DNA of 64,000 nucleotides from Bacteroidota bacterium (GTDB taxonomy: Bacteria; Bacteroidota; Bacteroidia; AKYH767-A; OLB10). The notes below the pieces were generated by a model. It did not search any database. It worked only from the letters and a program-made list of their open reading frames with translations, and was not told where the DNA came from. The stretch lies in contig JAHEYP010000004.1 in NCBI GenBank assembly GCA_023251535.1, positions 113,039 to 177,038 of the forward strand, in the 5' to 3' direction. The position numbers and the translations under genes were made by a program. Positions 27,127 through 36,102 of the stretch are shown one piece after another (within the stretch, counting starts at the first letter, position 1; every line of letters starts with the position of its first letter).

Positions 27127-28314
27127 ATGAAATCATTAGCTATTTTATTCTGCGCAATTAGTGTTTCGGCATTTGGTCAGACTATCAATCGTCAGGGTTT
27201 ACCGTTTGCAGCTAAAAGCGATTCTCAACTTACTAATGCGTCAATTACTCCAATGCCTTTAGGGGTTAAAGAATTTAATTATGAAATAGCTCCTGATAAT
27301 AATGTCCATTCGATTTTTCGCGATCGAAAAGGTAATTTGTGGTTCGGTGCTAGCAACGGATTTTTTCAATCGACCGATAATGGTGAAATATTCAAATGTG
27401 GTGAGAGCACATGTAATCACGATACGCAAGTTAAGCGAATGAAATATTTACATGAAATAGAAATCGAAAAACACTTTATAAATGTTCTAAAAGATCGCGA
27501 ATTAATCGACTTTCATATAAATTGTGTTGCTCAAGATGCGCAAGGAGTTTTTTGGATAGGCACTAAGTATCATGGATTATGCAGATACGATGGTAAAGAA
27601 TTGAGTTTTTATTCGAAGTTGGATGGACTTGGCGACAATTGGGTGAATTCCATTTTAATTGCTAAAGACGGAACAATTTGGTTGGGAACAGAAGGAGGGG
27701 TTGGTAAATCGTTGGCGAGTTCAATTAAGAACGGAGTTGTAAACAAATTCACAAACTATAAAGTAGCCGATGGCTTGCCGAGTAATCAAGTGAATGCATT
27801 AATACAAGACAATTCAGGACAAATATGGATTGCCACCGACAAAGGATTATCCATAGCTGCAAATAATAAATTTATCACTCCGAAATTGACAGGCGATCAA
27901 CTAACCGGAAAATTGCGTACAATGGAACAAGAAAAAAACGGAGTGATTTGGGTAGGAGATGATAAAGGTATAGTGCGCATCGACCAACAAAAATCAAAAC
28001 GCATTGGTAAAGCTCAAGGATTAAAAGAGACTCGAATTTCAGCATTACATAAAGATGCTGCTGGAAATATTTGGGCAGGATTGCTGGATGAAAAGGAGAA
28101 AAATGTGGGATTAGTAAAAATCGATATTGCAGGATTTAATAACACATCCGGCAAACTTAAGATTACATCGATAGCGCCACCATTTATCAACGCCGAAATA
28201 CAGACGATATACGAAGACATCTCGGGCATCCTATGGATTGGCACTTCCAATGGAGTTGGATGCTTTAAAAACGGCGAATTTCATTGGCTGGCGGCTAATA
28301 TGGAAGGGTGTTAA
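27127..28314 (+). CDS. Secreted protein with two-component-regulator propeller repeats
   Basis: The track start at 27067 is too early. The ATG at 27127 gives the signal peptide MKSLAILFCAISVSAFGQ. The mature protein (about 378 aa) is made of Reg_prop repeats of the kind found in hybrid two-component sensors: NLWFGASNGFFQSTDNG, VFWIGTKYHGLCRYDGKE, TIWLGTEGGVGKS, QIWIATDKGLSIAANN, VIWVGDDKGIVRI and ILWIGTSNGVGCF. There is no transmembrane helix, kinase domain or T9SS tail. It is divergent from the histidine kinase gene, so a role as a periplasmic sensory or accessory component is possible but is inferred from context. Confidence 0.8.
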   Translation: MKSLAILFCAISVSAFGQTINRQGLPFAAKSDSQLTNASITPMPLGVKEFNYEIAPDNNVHSIFRDRKGNLWFGASNGFFQSTDNGEIFKCGESTCNHDTQVKRMKYLHEIEIEKHFINVLKDRELIDFHINCVAQDAQGVFWIGTKYHGLCRYDGKELSFYSKLDGLGDNWVNSILIAKDGTIWLGTEGGVGKSLASSIKNGVVNKFTNYKVADGLPSNQVNALIQDNSGQIWIATDKGLSIAANNKFITPKLTGDQLTGKLRTMEQEKNGVIWVGDDKGIVRIDQQKSKRIGKAQGLKETRISALHKDAAGNIWAGLLDEKEKNVGLVKIDIAGFNNTSGKLKITSIAPPFINAEIQTIYEDISGILWIGTSNGVGCFKNGEFHWLAANMEGC

Positions 28315-28360
28315 GGGGAAATACTGACAACTCCTTAAATTTATTCACTTTGCTATAGAT

Positions 28361-29038
28361 TTACTCTTTCACAACCAATTTCCTCGAAAGAACTTTTCGG
28401 TTATTATCAAGTAGTAAGATAAAATAAACTCCATCGGTAAGATATTGAAGGTCGATGGATTGGGAGTAGGTTTGATGTGAGACAATTTGGCCTTGAAGAT
28501 TTCTTATTTCGTAGGTTGCAATTTTGTGTTCTTTTGATTCAATGTTTAAGATGCTTGAAGTTGGATTCGGATAAACTCTAACAAAATCATCTTGGATATT
28601 CTGTGTAAGTCCTACTGTGCCTATTTTAACTTGCAGTGTATCGATTGCTTTGCAAGCATTGCTGTTAAGTAATTCAACCGATACAGTTCCGGCTCCAATA
28701 GTTCCCCACAAAACATTAATGGAATTACTTCCTTGTCCGCTGATAATGGTCCCGTTTTGTACACTCCAAATAACTGTACTTCCTGCATTCAACTGTATAG
28801 GTAATGTGTAATTATAAGTGTTTAGAGCAGCTGTAAACGCTGGACCACTAATCGATGGCATACTTCCTTGAAAGTTATCAAAAGTACCGCTCCTGAATTG
28901 ATTTCTTATGTTAGCAACAATACTATCATTAAGTGCCATTCCTCCCGGACCATAATTGGAAGGTCCTGTAATAAATGCAATGTCGAACGATTTCATCGAC
29001 CCCGCAGGTAAATCAAAAGGACCTACGCTTCCAACTCC
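28361..29038. repeat. 678-bp direct repeat, copy 1 (3' end of paralogue 1)
   Basis: By eye this stretch matches 31469-32146 with equal length and about seven substitutions. It covers the last ~226 codons: Ig-like segment plus sorting domain. The sequences diverge abruptly at the ACTCC boundary. Confidence 0.9.
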
Positions 29039-31435
29039 ACACATGTTTTCTCTAAATGTTGAAGTGTCTATTGTCATCACCCAAGGATTAGGAAAATTTG
29101 TATCGCTGGTTCCGGGATACATATAATTACTGGGATTGTTGGTTGCTCCGTTTCCACTTCCATTGCCATTTCCACCATATGTGATAGAGGAACCATTCAG
29201 CCATTTACCTGATAAATAACCATAGTAATCTTCATTTATTAATGGCATATTGTATGGAGTGTTTGGTTGATTATCGAAATAATGAACAAAGTGGCTTAAC
29301 CCAATGTCTTCGTTAATTTCATCGATAGTGCCATCATTATTATTGTCAATTCCATCATTGTTTGCAGCTAATGGCCCTTTTAAGAATGAAATATTTTGAA
29401 CTGGTGGACAAGATCCATATCCTTCAGGTAATTCATCTAATGAATCTGAATTGTAAATAAAGAAGCTGTTGTTTTTTACATTTGATCCTAATAAATCATC
29501 AAGTGATCTACCTAATTGCAAATTAGACCACATGCCAAAAAAACAAGAATCATAATCTTGTTGACTGCGATTATAGAGATCATAATGATAAAACGTAGTA
29601 TAGTTTAAACCTCTCGTATTATTTAGCTGATTATTACAATTTATCGCATATGAATAAGCTTGAATTTCAACTCCCATTGATGGGGAATATGTTTGTGATT
29701 TAATTGGCATAACATCGTTAAATATCCACCAAGCCATTTGTTCTCCCTTTACATCCGGATAATCACCATCGTACGGGTTGTACTCATTATCACCATTTAT
29801 ATCAATAAATGGAGCAAGTTTTTGAGGATATCTAGGTCTGTTATAGAACGCAGGCCAATTTAAAATAAAATCAGGAATAAGATAAACTCCTGCAGCTACA
29901 TTGCCAATCGCATATTGGTATCGAAATTCATCAATATCCGATTTACGCGCCATCCATATATGATCAAATTCACGATATGCAATGCTGTCTGTTTCACCTA
30001 CAGTATCTAATGGTCCCGGCCAAAAATCATTTGCGTTTGCTTGTCGGTAGGTTTGAGCACAAGAATATATTTGTCCGGTACTATCATGTCCTCCTAACCA
30101 AACTGAAGATGCATAAACTGTTGTTTTGCCTGAATTAAATGGAACCTCATATGCAGGGGATTGCATACTCGGAATGCCATGTAAATCTCCATGATTCAGG
30201 ATTCTCGCTGTAACCATATTGCCAACTAATTTTTCTTCATCAGATCCTTTATAAGATTTAGGAATATATTGATTCTTGAAATTTGTGAAAGCAAAAGGAG
30301 GAGTTGTATTTGAGATGTTTGAATAGTAATCTAATTTAGATTTGTTGAATTTGTAAATGTGTGCTGCATTATTAATGAATACATCATTACTGAATATAAG
30401 TGAGTCTTGGTGATATTTTAATATGTTCCCAAAATCATTTGCTGATCCTGAATAATAAAACGGATACAACTTTATTTCTCCCGATTTTATCGAAATTATT
30501 GTTTGATTAAAGCTTCCGAAATTTGCAATCAGGTATATTTTATCACCATCAGTAACGAGGCGCGAATCGAATTTTTTTTCTAGCATTGTGTTTCCTGATC
30601 CGTCTATATTCATTGAATCGGAACAAAAATCTGCATGAACTAATGATTTATAAAAATATGTCGTGTCCATCGATTCATATTGTTGATTTATTTTTCTGAT
30701 TATCCCACCCGTTACTGAAAGTAAGATAGTATCAGAACTTGTAAAAGCTATATCATAAATGGAACAGTTCGGTAAAGTTGAGTTTAAATATGTAATCGAA
30801 TTGAAAATACCATTGTCGTAAATTGAGTACCCCATATTCGACGATAACCATAATTTTCCTTGATTATCAATAGTAATCGAAGTAATTGAATCGTTAATTA
30901 AATTGGAATTTAAATGGTTGTAAATGGTAAAAATTTGGTTTGTTATATTCAAGCTGATTAACCCTGATGTTGTTGCTAAATAAAGAATATTGCCTGATTG
31001 TTCAATCTCATTAATTATACAGGTTGGAAAGTTAATTGAAGAATTAAATGCTATGTTGGTATACCCAGTCGCAGTTCGATGGCTTAGACCGAAATTTGAT
31101 GCAATCCATAAATCGTTATTTTGATCTAATCTAATTGATTGAATTGTATCTGATGGCAATGAAGTATTATTAATTGTATCTTTAATTAATGTCCAATTTG
31201 TACCGTTCCAATAAATTAATCCATTTGACTTAGTAGCTACCCAAATATTTGCGTTTGATTCAATTTCTATTCCTTTTTTATTTAAAAGTGGAGAAGAATT
31301 GGGAAACCCTAAACTTTGATAGGAAAGTGGATTATCACTTAACCTAATTACATGCGATGATCCAAATTGTAATTCCTGACCATTGACAATAATATGAACA
31401 ATCAAAAAAATGATTAAAAGGATTATTTTTTTCAT
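28361..31435 (-). CDS. T9SS-secreted propeller protein, paralogue 1
   Basis: This 1024-aa protein has a signal peptide (ILLIIFLIVHIIVNGQ), then Reg_prop-type propeller repeats (NIWVATKSNGLIYWNG; DLWIASNFGLSHRTATGY; KLWLSSNMGYSIYDNG) over residues about 40-330. A central region of about 400 residues is aromatic- and Asn/Asp-rich (NPYDGDYPDVKGEQMAWWIF; an EF-hand-like DGIDNNNDGTIDE). An Ig/PKD-like segment follows, and the end is a type A T9SS sorting domain (VRVYPNPTSSILNIES ... DGVYFILLLDN). It is probably delivered to the cell surface. The neighbouring upstream gene is a full-length paralogue with a nearly identical 3' end. Function is unknown. Confidence 0.8.
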   Translation of the reverse strand: MKKIILLIIFLIVHIIVNGQELQFGSSHVIRLSDNPLSYQSLGFPNSSPLLNKKGIEIESNANIWVATKSNGLIYWNGTNWTLIKDTINNTSLPSDTIQSIRLDQNNDLWIASNFGLSHRTATGYTNIAFNSSINFPTCIINEIEQSGNILYLATTSGLISLNITNQIFTIYNHLNSNLINDSITSITIDNQGKLWLSSNMGYSIYDNGIFNSITYLNSTLPNCSIYDIAFTSSDTILLSVTGGIIRKINQQYESMDTTYFYKSLVHADFCSDSMNIDGSGNTMLEKKFDSRLVTDGDKIYLIANFGSFNQTIISIKSGEIKLYPFYYSGSANDFGNILKYHQDSLIFSNDVFINNAAHIYKFNKSKLDYYSNISNTTPPFAFTNFKNQYIPKSYKGSDEEKLVGNMVTARILNHGDLHGIPSMQSPAYEVPFNSGKTTVYASSVWLGGHDSTGQIYSCAQTYRQANANDFWPGPLDTVGETDSIAYREFDHIWMARKSDIDEFRYQYAIGNVAAGVYLIPDFILNWPAFYNRPRYPQKLAPFIDINGDNEYNPYDGDYPDVKGEQMAWWIFNDVMPIKSQTYSPSMGVEIQAYSYAINCNNQLNNTRGLNYTTFYHYDLYNRSQQDYDSCFFGMWSNLQLGRSLDDLLGSNVKNNSFFIYNSDSLDELPEGYGSCPPVQNISFLKGPLAANNDGIDNNNDGTIDEINEDIGLSHFVHYFDNQPNTPYNMPLINEDYYGYLSGKWLNGSSITYGGNGNGSGNGATNNPSNYMYPGTSDTNFPNPWVMTIDTSTFRENMCGVGSVGPFDLPAGSMKSFDIAFITGPSNYGPGGMALNDSIVANIRNQFRSGTFDNFQGSMPSISGPAFTAALNTYNYTLPIQLNAGSTVIWSVQNGTIISGQGSNSINVLWGTIGAGTVSVELLNSNACKAIDTLQVKIGTVGLTQNIQDDFVRVYPNPTSSILNIESKEHKIATYEIRNLQGQIVSHQTYSQSIDLQYLTDGVYFILLLDNNRKVLSRKLVVKE

Positions 31436-31468
31436 TTCACTTACTTAATTTAAATACGCATTCTGAAT

Positions 31469-32146
31469 TTACTCTTTCACAACCAATTTCCTCGAAAGAA
31501 CTTTTCGGTTATTATCAAGTAGTAAGATAAAATAAACTCCATCGGTAAGATATTGAAGGTCGATGGATTGGGAGTAGGTTTGATGTGAGACAATTTGGCC
31601 TTGAAGATTTCTTATTTCGTAGGTTGCAATTTTGTGTTCTTTTGATTCAATGTTTAGGATGCTTGAAGTTGGATTCGGATAAACTCTAACAAAATCATCT
31701 TGGATATTCTGTGTAAGTCCTACTGTGCCTATTTTAACTTGAAGTGTATCGATTGCTTTGCAAGCATTGCTGTTAAGTAATTCAACCGATACAGTTCCGG
31801 CTCCGATAGTTCCCCACAAAACATTAATGGAATTACTTCCTTGTCCGCTGATAATGGTCCCGTTTTGAACACTCCAAATAACAGTACTTCCTGCATTCAA
31901 CTGTATAGGTAATGTGTAATTATAAGTGTTTAGAGCAGCTGTAAACGCTGGACCACTAATCGATGGAATACTTCCTTGAAAGTTATCAAAAGTACCGCTC
32001 CTGAATTGATTTCTTATGTTAGCAACAATACTATCATTAAGTGCCATTCCTCCCGGACCGTAATTGGAAGGTCCTGTAATAAATGCAATGTCGAACGATT
32101 TCATCGACCCCGCAGGTAAATCAAAAGGACCTACGCTTCCAACTCC
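31469..32146. repeat. 678-bp direct repeat, copy 2 (3' end of paralogue 2)
   Basis: Partner of 28361-29038; about 99% identical by eye with no indels. Confidence 0.9.
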
Positions 32147-34528
32147 TCGAATATCATCAGGAGGAAAGCCGGCGCCTAACATTGTCCATGTTGTAGAAAA
32201 ATTTGGATCAGTGTTTCCTGAAAACATAAAATCTGTAGGGATTGTAGTTGCTCCTATTGAACCTCCGTGTCCGTCACCACCGTATAAAATATTTGAGCCA
32301 TCAAGCCAATGTCCGGTTAAATAGTCGTAATAATCATCTGAAATATTTGGATTCCCCCCGGTAGATCCATTACTTCCGTAGTAATAAACAAAATGACTTA
32401 ATCCAATATCCTCGTTTGCTTCGTCAATAATTCCGTTATGGTTATTATCAATATTATCGTTGATAGAAGCCTCAGGACCTTTTAAAAACGTAACGTTTTG
32501 TACAGGTGGACACGATTGGTATCCATTTGCACCATCATCAATTGAATCACCATTAAATGACATAAAACTATTATTTGTGATATTACACTGTATCACATCA
32601 TCTGTACCATTTCCTAAATCTGAATCTGACCACATCCCGAAATAAAATGAATGGTAATCTTTATTACTTCGATTATAAAGATCAAAATGATAAAATGTTG
32701 TAGCATTAAGTATATTCGAATTATTTGATTGGTTATTGCAATTAAATGAATATGCAGAAGCTTGAATTTCTACACCCATAGATGGAGAATTCGTTTCTGT
32801 TTTTAATCCTAATGCATCATTAAATATCCACCATGCCATTTGTTCTCCTTTTACATCGGGATAATCGCCGTCATAAGGATTATATTCATTATCGGCATTT
32901 ATATCGATAAATGGTGCCAGCTTTTGAGGGAATTTTGGTTTGTTGTAAAATGCAGGCCAGTTTAAGATGAAATCCGGTATTTGATAAATTCCTGCCGAAA
33001 CATTTCCAATCGCATATTGATATCGAAATTCATCAATATCTGATTTACGCGCCATCCAAATATGATCAAAATCTTGAAAGGTAGAACTGTCAATTTGTGC
33101 TAAAGTGTCAAGTGGTCCAGGAAAAAAATCACAAGAAGAATTTTGTCGGTACGTCTGCGCTGCAGTATACAACTGATTACTGTTATCTAAGCCACCGAGC
33201 CAAATTGCTGATGCATAAACGCTGTTTTTCCCAGAGTTAAATGGGACTTCATACGTCGGATTAAAATTATAAGGATCTAAATGAAGATTCCCTCTATTAT
33301 GAATTCTGGCAGTAATCATATTGCCTACTAAATTTTCACCATCTATTCCGACATAGGACTTAGGAATGATTTGATTGGCAAAGTTGCTTACTTGAAAAGG
33401 CTTCGTTGCAAGATGTTCTTCTGGTATTGAATTTAATGCTTGACTACTTACTTTAAAAACATTATTGACGTATAAATAAACTACAGGATTGCTGAAGTAT
33501 ATCGTGTCATTGTATATCGAAAAAATGCTATTCATAATTGAAGTATTGGTTAATAATACTTCTGGATGAATTTTAATTGAATTTGGTTCAATCGATGCTA
33601 AATGGTCTTGATTCTGATTAATTATTAGAAAAATTTTATTCCCATTTGAAATTAGTCTGGATGAAAACGAAAATTTATTAAAATTACTATTAGTACCATC
33701 ATATGAAAATGGAGAGGAGCAAAAATCACCACTAACTTTTGCACTAAAATTATAAGTTGAATCTAAAGAAATATACTGTTGATTTATTTTTCTTATTATA
33801 CCTGCTTTTGATGAAATAAGAATAGTGTCATTTGAAGTGAATGAAATATCATAAATATCACAATTGGGTAATGCTGAATTCAAATGATTGATATTACTTA
33901 AAGTGCCATTATCATAAATAGAATATCCTTCTTTAGTTGATAGCCATACTTTTCCTTGACTATCTAATGTGATAGATGATATTGTATCATTTAATAAAGT
34001 TGAATTTGTATGATTATAAAGCGTGAAACTCTGATTGCTTGCATTGAATTTTATTAGTCCTGATGTTGTTGCCAGATAAACTAGGTTCCCTGATATTTCA
34101 ATTTCATTAATTGTAGTAGGAGGGAAGCCAATAGCGGAATTAAAAGCAATATTATTATATCCCGAAGCAGACCTGTGACTGAGTCCGAAGTTTGATGCTA
34201 CCCATAAATCATAATTACTATCTTGTTTAATAGTGTGAACAGAATCAGATGGTAAATATGTTCCCGAAATAGTATCCTTTACACTTGTCCATGTAGAGCC
34301 ATTCCAATAAATTAATCCGTTAGCCGCTAACCCGATCCAAATATTTCCCGAAGGCTCAATTGCTATACCTCTTTTGTTCCTGATTGATGTTGCGGAGCTA
34401 AATCCTAGATTTTGATAATTGATCGGAATTGTAACTTTGGGTAAATAGGTACTAGTATTATAATTCGATTGAGCTTGAACGGTATTATTCAATAAAAGGA
34501 TAAAAATGAACAGGTAGATAATTCTCAT
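31469..34528 (-). CDS. T9SS-secreted propeller protein, paralogue 2
   Basis: This 1019-aa protein has the same layout as the next gene: signal peptide (YLFIFILLLNNTVQAQ), Reg_prop blades (NIWIGLAANGLIYWNG; DLWVASNFGLSHRSASGY; KVWLSTKEGYSIYDNG), an aromatic/acidic centre (NPYDGDYPDVKGEQMAWW; EF-hand-like DNIDNNHNGIIDE), and a T9SS type A C terminus. N-terminal and central parts are clearly related to paralogue 1 but differ at many positions, while the last ~226 residues are virtually identical. The two genes are 33 bp apart on the same strand, probably from a tandem duplication with later homogenisation of the 3' end. Confidence 0.8.
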   Translation of the reverse strand: MRIIYLFIFILLLNNTVQAQSNYNTSTYLPKVTIPINYQNLGFSSATSIRNKRGIAIEPSGNIWIGLAANGLIYWNGSTWTSVKDTISGTYLPSDSVHTIKQDSNYDLWVASNFGLSHRSASGYNNIAFNSAIGFPPTTINEIEISGNLVYLATTSGLIKFNASNQSFTLYNHTNSTLLNDTISSITLDSQGKVWLSTKEGYSIYDNGTLSNINHLNSALPNCDIYDISFTSNDTILISSKAGIIRKINQQYISLDSTYNFSAKVSGDFCSSPFSYDGTNSNFNKFSFSSRLISNGNKIFLIINQNQDHLASIEPNSIKIHPEVLLTNTSIMNSIFSIYNDTIYFSNPVVYLYVNNVFKVSSQALNSIPEEHLATKPFQVSNFANQIIPKSYVGIDGENLVGNMITARIHNRGNLHLDPYNFNPTYEVPFNSGKNSVYASAIWLGGLDNSNQLYTAAQTYRQNSSCDFFPGPLDTLAQIDSSTFQDFDHIWMARKSDIDEFRYQYAIGNVSAGIYQIPDFILNWPAFYNKPKFPQKLAPFIDINADNEYNPYDGDYPDVKGEQMAWWIFNDALGLKTETNSPSMGVEIQASAYSFNCNNQSNNSNILNATTFYHFDLYNRSNKDYHSFYFGMWSDSDLGNGTDDVIQCNITNNSFMSFNGDSIDDGANGYQSCPPVQNVTFLKGPEASINDNIDNNHNGIIDEANEDIGLSHFVYYYGSNGSTGGNPNISDDYYDYLTGHWLDGSNILYGGDGHGGSIGATTIPTDFMFSGNTDPNFSTTWTMLGAGFPPDDIRGVGSVGPFDLPAGSMKSFDIAFITGPSNYGPGGMALNDSIVANIRNQFRSGTFDNFQGSIPSISGPAFTAALNTYNYTLPIQLNAGSTVIWSVQNGTIISGQGSNSINVLWGTIGAGTVSVELLNSNACKAIDTLQVKIGTVGLTQNIQDDFVRVYPNPTSSILNIESKEHKIATYEIRNLQGQIVSHQTYSQSIDLQYLTDGVYFILLLDNNRKVLSRKLVVKE

Positions 34529-34618
34529 TTGTTTAATTTTTTAAATTGCAGAAATATTTTCTAAATGACAAACGATTTAGACAGAATGTTGTCCTGGCTC
34601 AAAATTATTTATGTTTAT

Positions 34619-34679
34619 TAATCCTAATTACCTTTTCTTATTGTGGGTAATTATATAAAAGTACGAAAAATTAGGATTA
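34619..34679. repeat. Inverted repeat upstream of paralogue 2
   Basis: TAATCCTAATT at 34619-34629 is perfectly complementary to AATTAGGATTA at 34669-34679, with a 39-bp interval. It lies about 90 bp upstream of the paralogue 2 start. It may be regulatory or the border of the repeat region; no function is shown. Confidence 0.5.
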
Positions 34680-34723
34680 TCTACTTTTCAAAAGAAAGCT
34701 TTGGCTACTCTAAAAACAAAAGA

Positions 34724-35376
34724 CCGAGTTGCAAAACAACGATGTCCGCTGCGCTAATTTTCTATTTCAAGCCCTTTTTAGGTTCAAGCAAGCTTGGGTA
34801 ATCTCTCGAAGGGAGTCGCTATCGCGCTTCCCTTCTCGTCGAATAGCCTAAGAACGCTAAGCCTACTGCGTAGGCTATACTTCATTTACGGGTATTTGGA
34901 TTTTCAAGCGAGGCTAAATTCGAAGGGAGTCGCTATCGCGCTTCCCTTCTTACCCGAGTTGCAAAACAACGATGACCGCTTCGCTAATTTTCTATTTCAA
35001 GCCCTTTTTAGCTTCAAGCAAGCTTGGCTAATCTCTCGAAGGGAGTCGCTATCGCGCTTCCCTTCTCGTCGAATAGCCTAAGAACGCTAAGCCTACTGCG
35101 TAGGCTATACTTCATTTCCATGTATTTGGATTTTCAAGCGAGGCTAAATTCGAAGGGAGTCGCTATCGCGCTTCCCTTCTTACCCGAGTTGCAAAACAAC
35201 GATGTCCGCTGCGCTAATTTTCTATTTCAAGCTCTTTTTAGCTTCAAGCAAGCTTGGCTAATCTCTCGAAGGGAGTCGCTATCGCGCTTCCCTTCTCGTC
35301 GAATAGCCTAAGAACGCTAAGCCTACTGCGTAGGCTATACTTCATTTCCATGTATTTGGATTTTCAAGCGAGGCTT
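34724..35376. repeat. Tandem array of three 230-bp palindrome-rich repeats
   Basis: Units begin at 34724, 34954 and 35184 with CCGAGTTGCAAAACAACGATG; the period is exactly 230 bp and the third unit is incomplete. Each full unit holds two copies of an imperfect palindrome (GAAGGGAGTCGC .. GCTTCCCTTC) and one perfect palindrome (AGCCTAC TGC GTAGGCT). Five copies of the first palindrome occur in all. The rest of the 34529-35436 gap contains no credible gene. I see no transposase, no CRISPR-like short spacers and no att-like structure. Confidence 0.9.
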
Positions 35377-35400
35377 GAATCCAAATACCCGTAAATGAAG
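35340..35400. repeat. Imperfect inverted repeat closing the 230-bp array
   Basis: The end of the third unit (CTTCATTTCCATGTATTTGGATTTTCAAGC) faces an inverted partner (GCTTGAATCCAAATACCCGTAAATGAAG). The right arm matches the version of this segment in unit 1 (TTTACGGGTATTTGGATT) better than the adjacent unit 3, suggesting an inverted remnant of another unit. Confidence 0.7.
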
Positions 35401-35422
35401 AAAGCCACCAAAAGGTGGCTTT
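35401..35422 (-). terminator. Hairpin downstream of tRNA-Arg
   Basis: AAAGCCACC and GGTGGCTTT form a 9-bp stem with a 4-nt loop just past the 3' end of the tRNA gene, followed on the minus strand by CTTC and an A/T-rich segment. Confidence 0.7.
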
Positions 35423-35436
35423 GCGTTCTCATAATG

Positions 35437-35510
35437 TGGTCTCGAAGGGATTCAAACCCCTAACCTTCTGATCCGTAGTCAGATGCTCTATTCAGTTGAG
35501 CTACGAAACC
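35437..35510 (-). tRNA. tRNA-Arg (anticodon ACG)
   Basis: Read on the minus strand, the acceptor arm GGTTTCG pairs with CGAGACC. The D arm region is TAGCTCAACTGAATAGAGCA. The anticodon arm is TCTGA-CTACGGA-TCAGA, giving anticodon ACG, which is normally read as ICG and decodes CGU/CGC/CGA. The T arm is AGGGGTTTGAATCCCTT. The discriminator is A. The terminal CCA is not encoded. A terminator-like hairpin follows 14 bp downstream, and the 230-bp repeat array begins just beyond. Confidence 0.95.
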
Positions 35511-35605
35511 ATTCACTTGCGGGGTGCAAATTTACAAAATATTTAATTTCCGACAAGGAAATTGAGATTTCTTTTGGTTTGATTATGAATGGGTTATTTA
35601 TTTTG

Positions 35606-36058
35606 TTAGTTGGAATGGGTTTCAGGTACCACAGAAAGCGTCTTTTTATCGACTCCAACAACTTTAATAGGGTAATTGGGCGGTATATTGCCTTTGGCGC
35701 TGGTGGCCTTATAGCGTTGTCCGTTGATGCGTACCGTTCCATCGGGATTTAAACTGGTGAGCGTTAGTCCGGTTTGGTCGATACTAATATTATCGTTACT
35801 CTGGACACCATTCATCAACTTTTCAATCTTGGACGTATTTTTTTGAGCCCATATACGCACAAATACTAATAGCACCAGCGCTGTTATTCCGTAAATAATG
35901 GCTTTATTGGTTTCCATCGACTGGCTTACCCATAAAACTCCTACCGATAAAAATACAATGCCTCCTAGGCGTATCGCGGGATTGTTTTTGATTAAAGCAT
36001 CGCTGATGACAAGCGACACCGCAAATAGAAATAGGAGAATAGCAAATATCATCGACAT
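35606..36058 (-). CDS. NfeD-like membrane protein
   Basis: This is a short 150-aa protein with an N-terminal hydrophobic half (FAILLFLFAVSLVISDAL; AIIYGITALVLLVFVRIWA, and one more segment between). A small OB-fold NfeD-type C-terminal domain follows (IDQTGLTLTSLNPDGTVRINGQRYKATS ... IKVVGVDKKTLSVVP). The G-x-A/L-x2-L-x-P-x-G-x-V-x-I-x-G pattern is typical of NfeD. Such proteins work with membrane proteases or SPFH proteins in membrane quality control; no SPFH gene is adjacent here. Confidence 0.82.
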   Translation of the reverse strand: MSMIFAILLFLFAVSLVISDALIKNNPAIRLGGIVFLSVGVLWVSQSMETNKAIIYGITALVLLVFVRIWAQKNTSKIEKLMNGVQSNDNISIDQTGLTLTSLNPDGTVRINGQRYKATSAKGNIPPNYPIKVVGVDKKTLSVVPETHSN

Positions 36059-36073
36059 AGTGTTCGCGAATTA

Positions 36074-36100
36074 AAAAGCCCCTCTTGCGGAAGGGCTTTT
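36074..36100 (-). terminator. Terminator after the M48 protease gene
   Basis: AAAAGCCC and GGGCTTTT form the stem of a hairpin directly downstream of the protease stop, on the minus strand. Confidence 0.75.
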
Positions 36101-36102
36101 GA

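Noticed and set aside
34794-35311. Two overlapping, nearly identical 95-aa plus-strand ORFs (34794-35081 and 35024-35311)
   Set aside because: They are translations of the 230-bp repeat units, offset by one period; the same palindromes dictate the sequence and there is no start signal or protein-like character.
34724-35376. CRISPR array or integron attC cluster
   Set aside because: The whole 230-bp unit is repeated, with no unique spacers, no cas genes, no integrase and no attC core sites.
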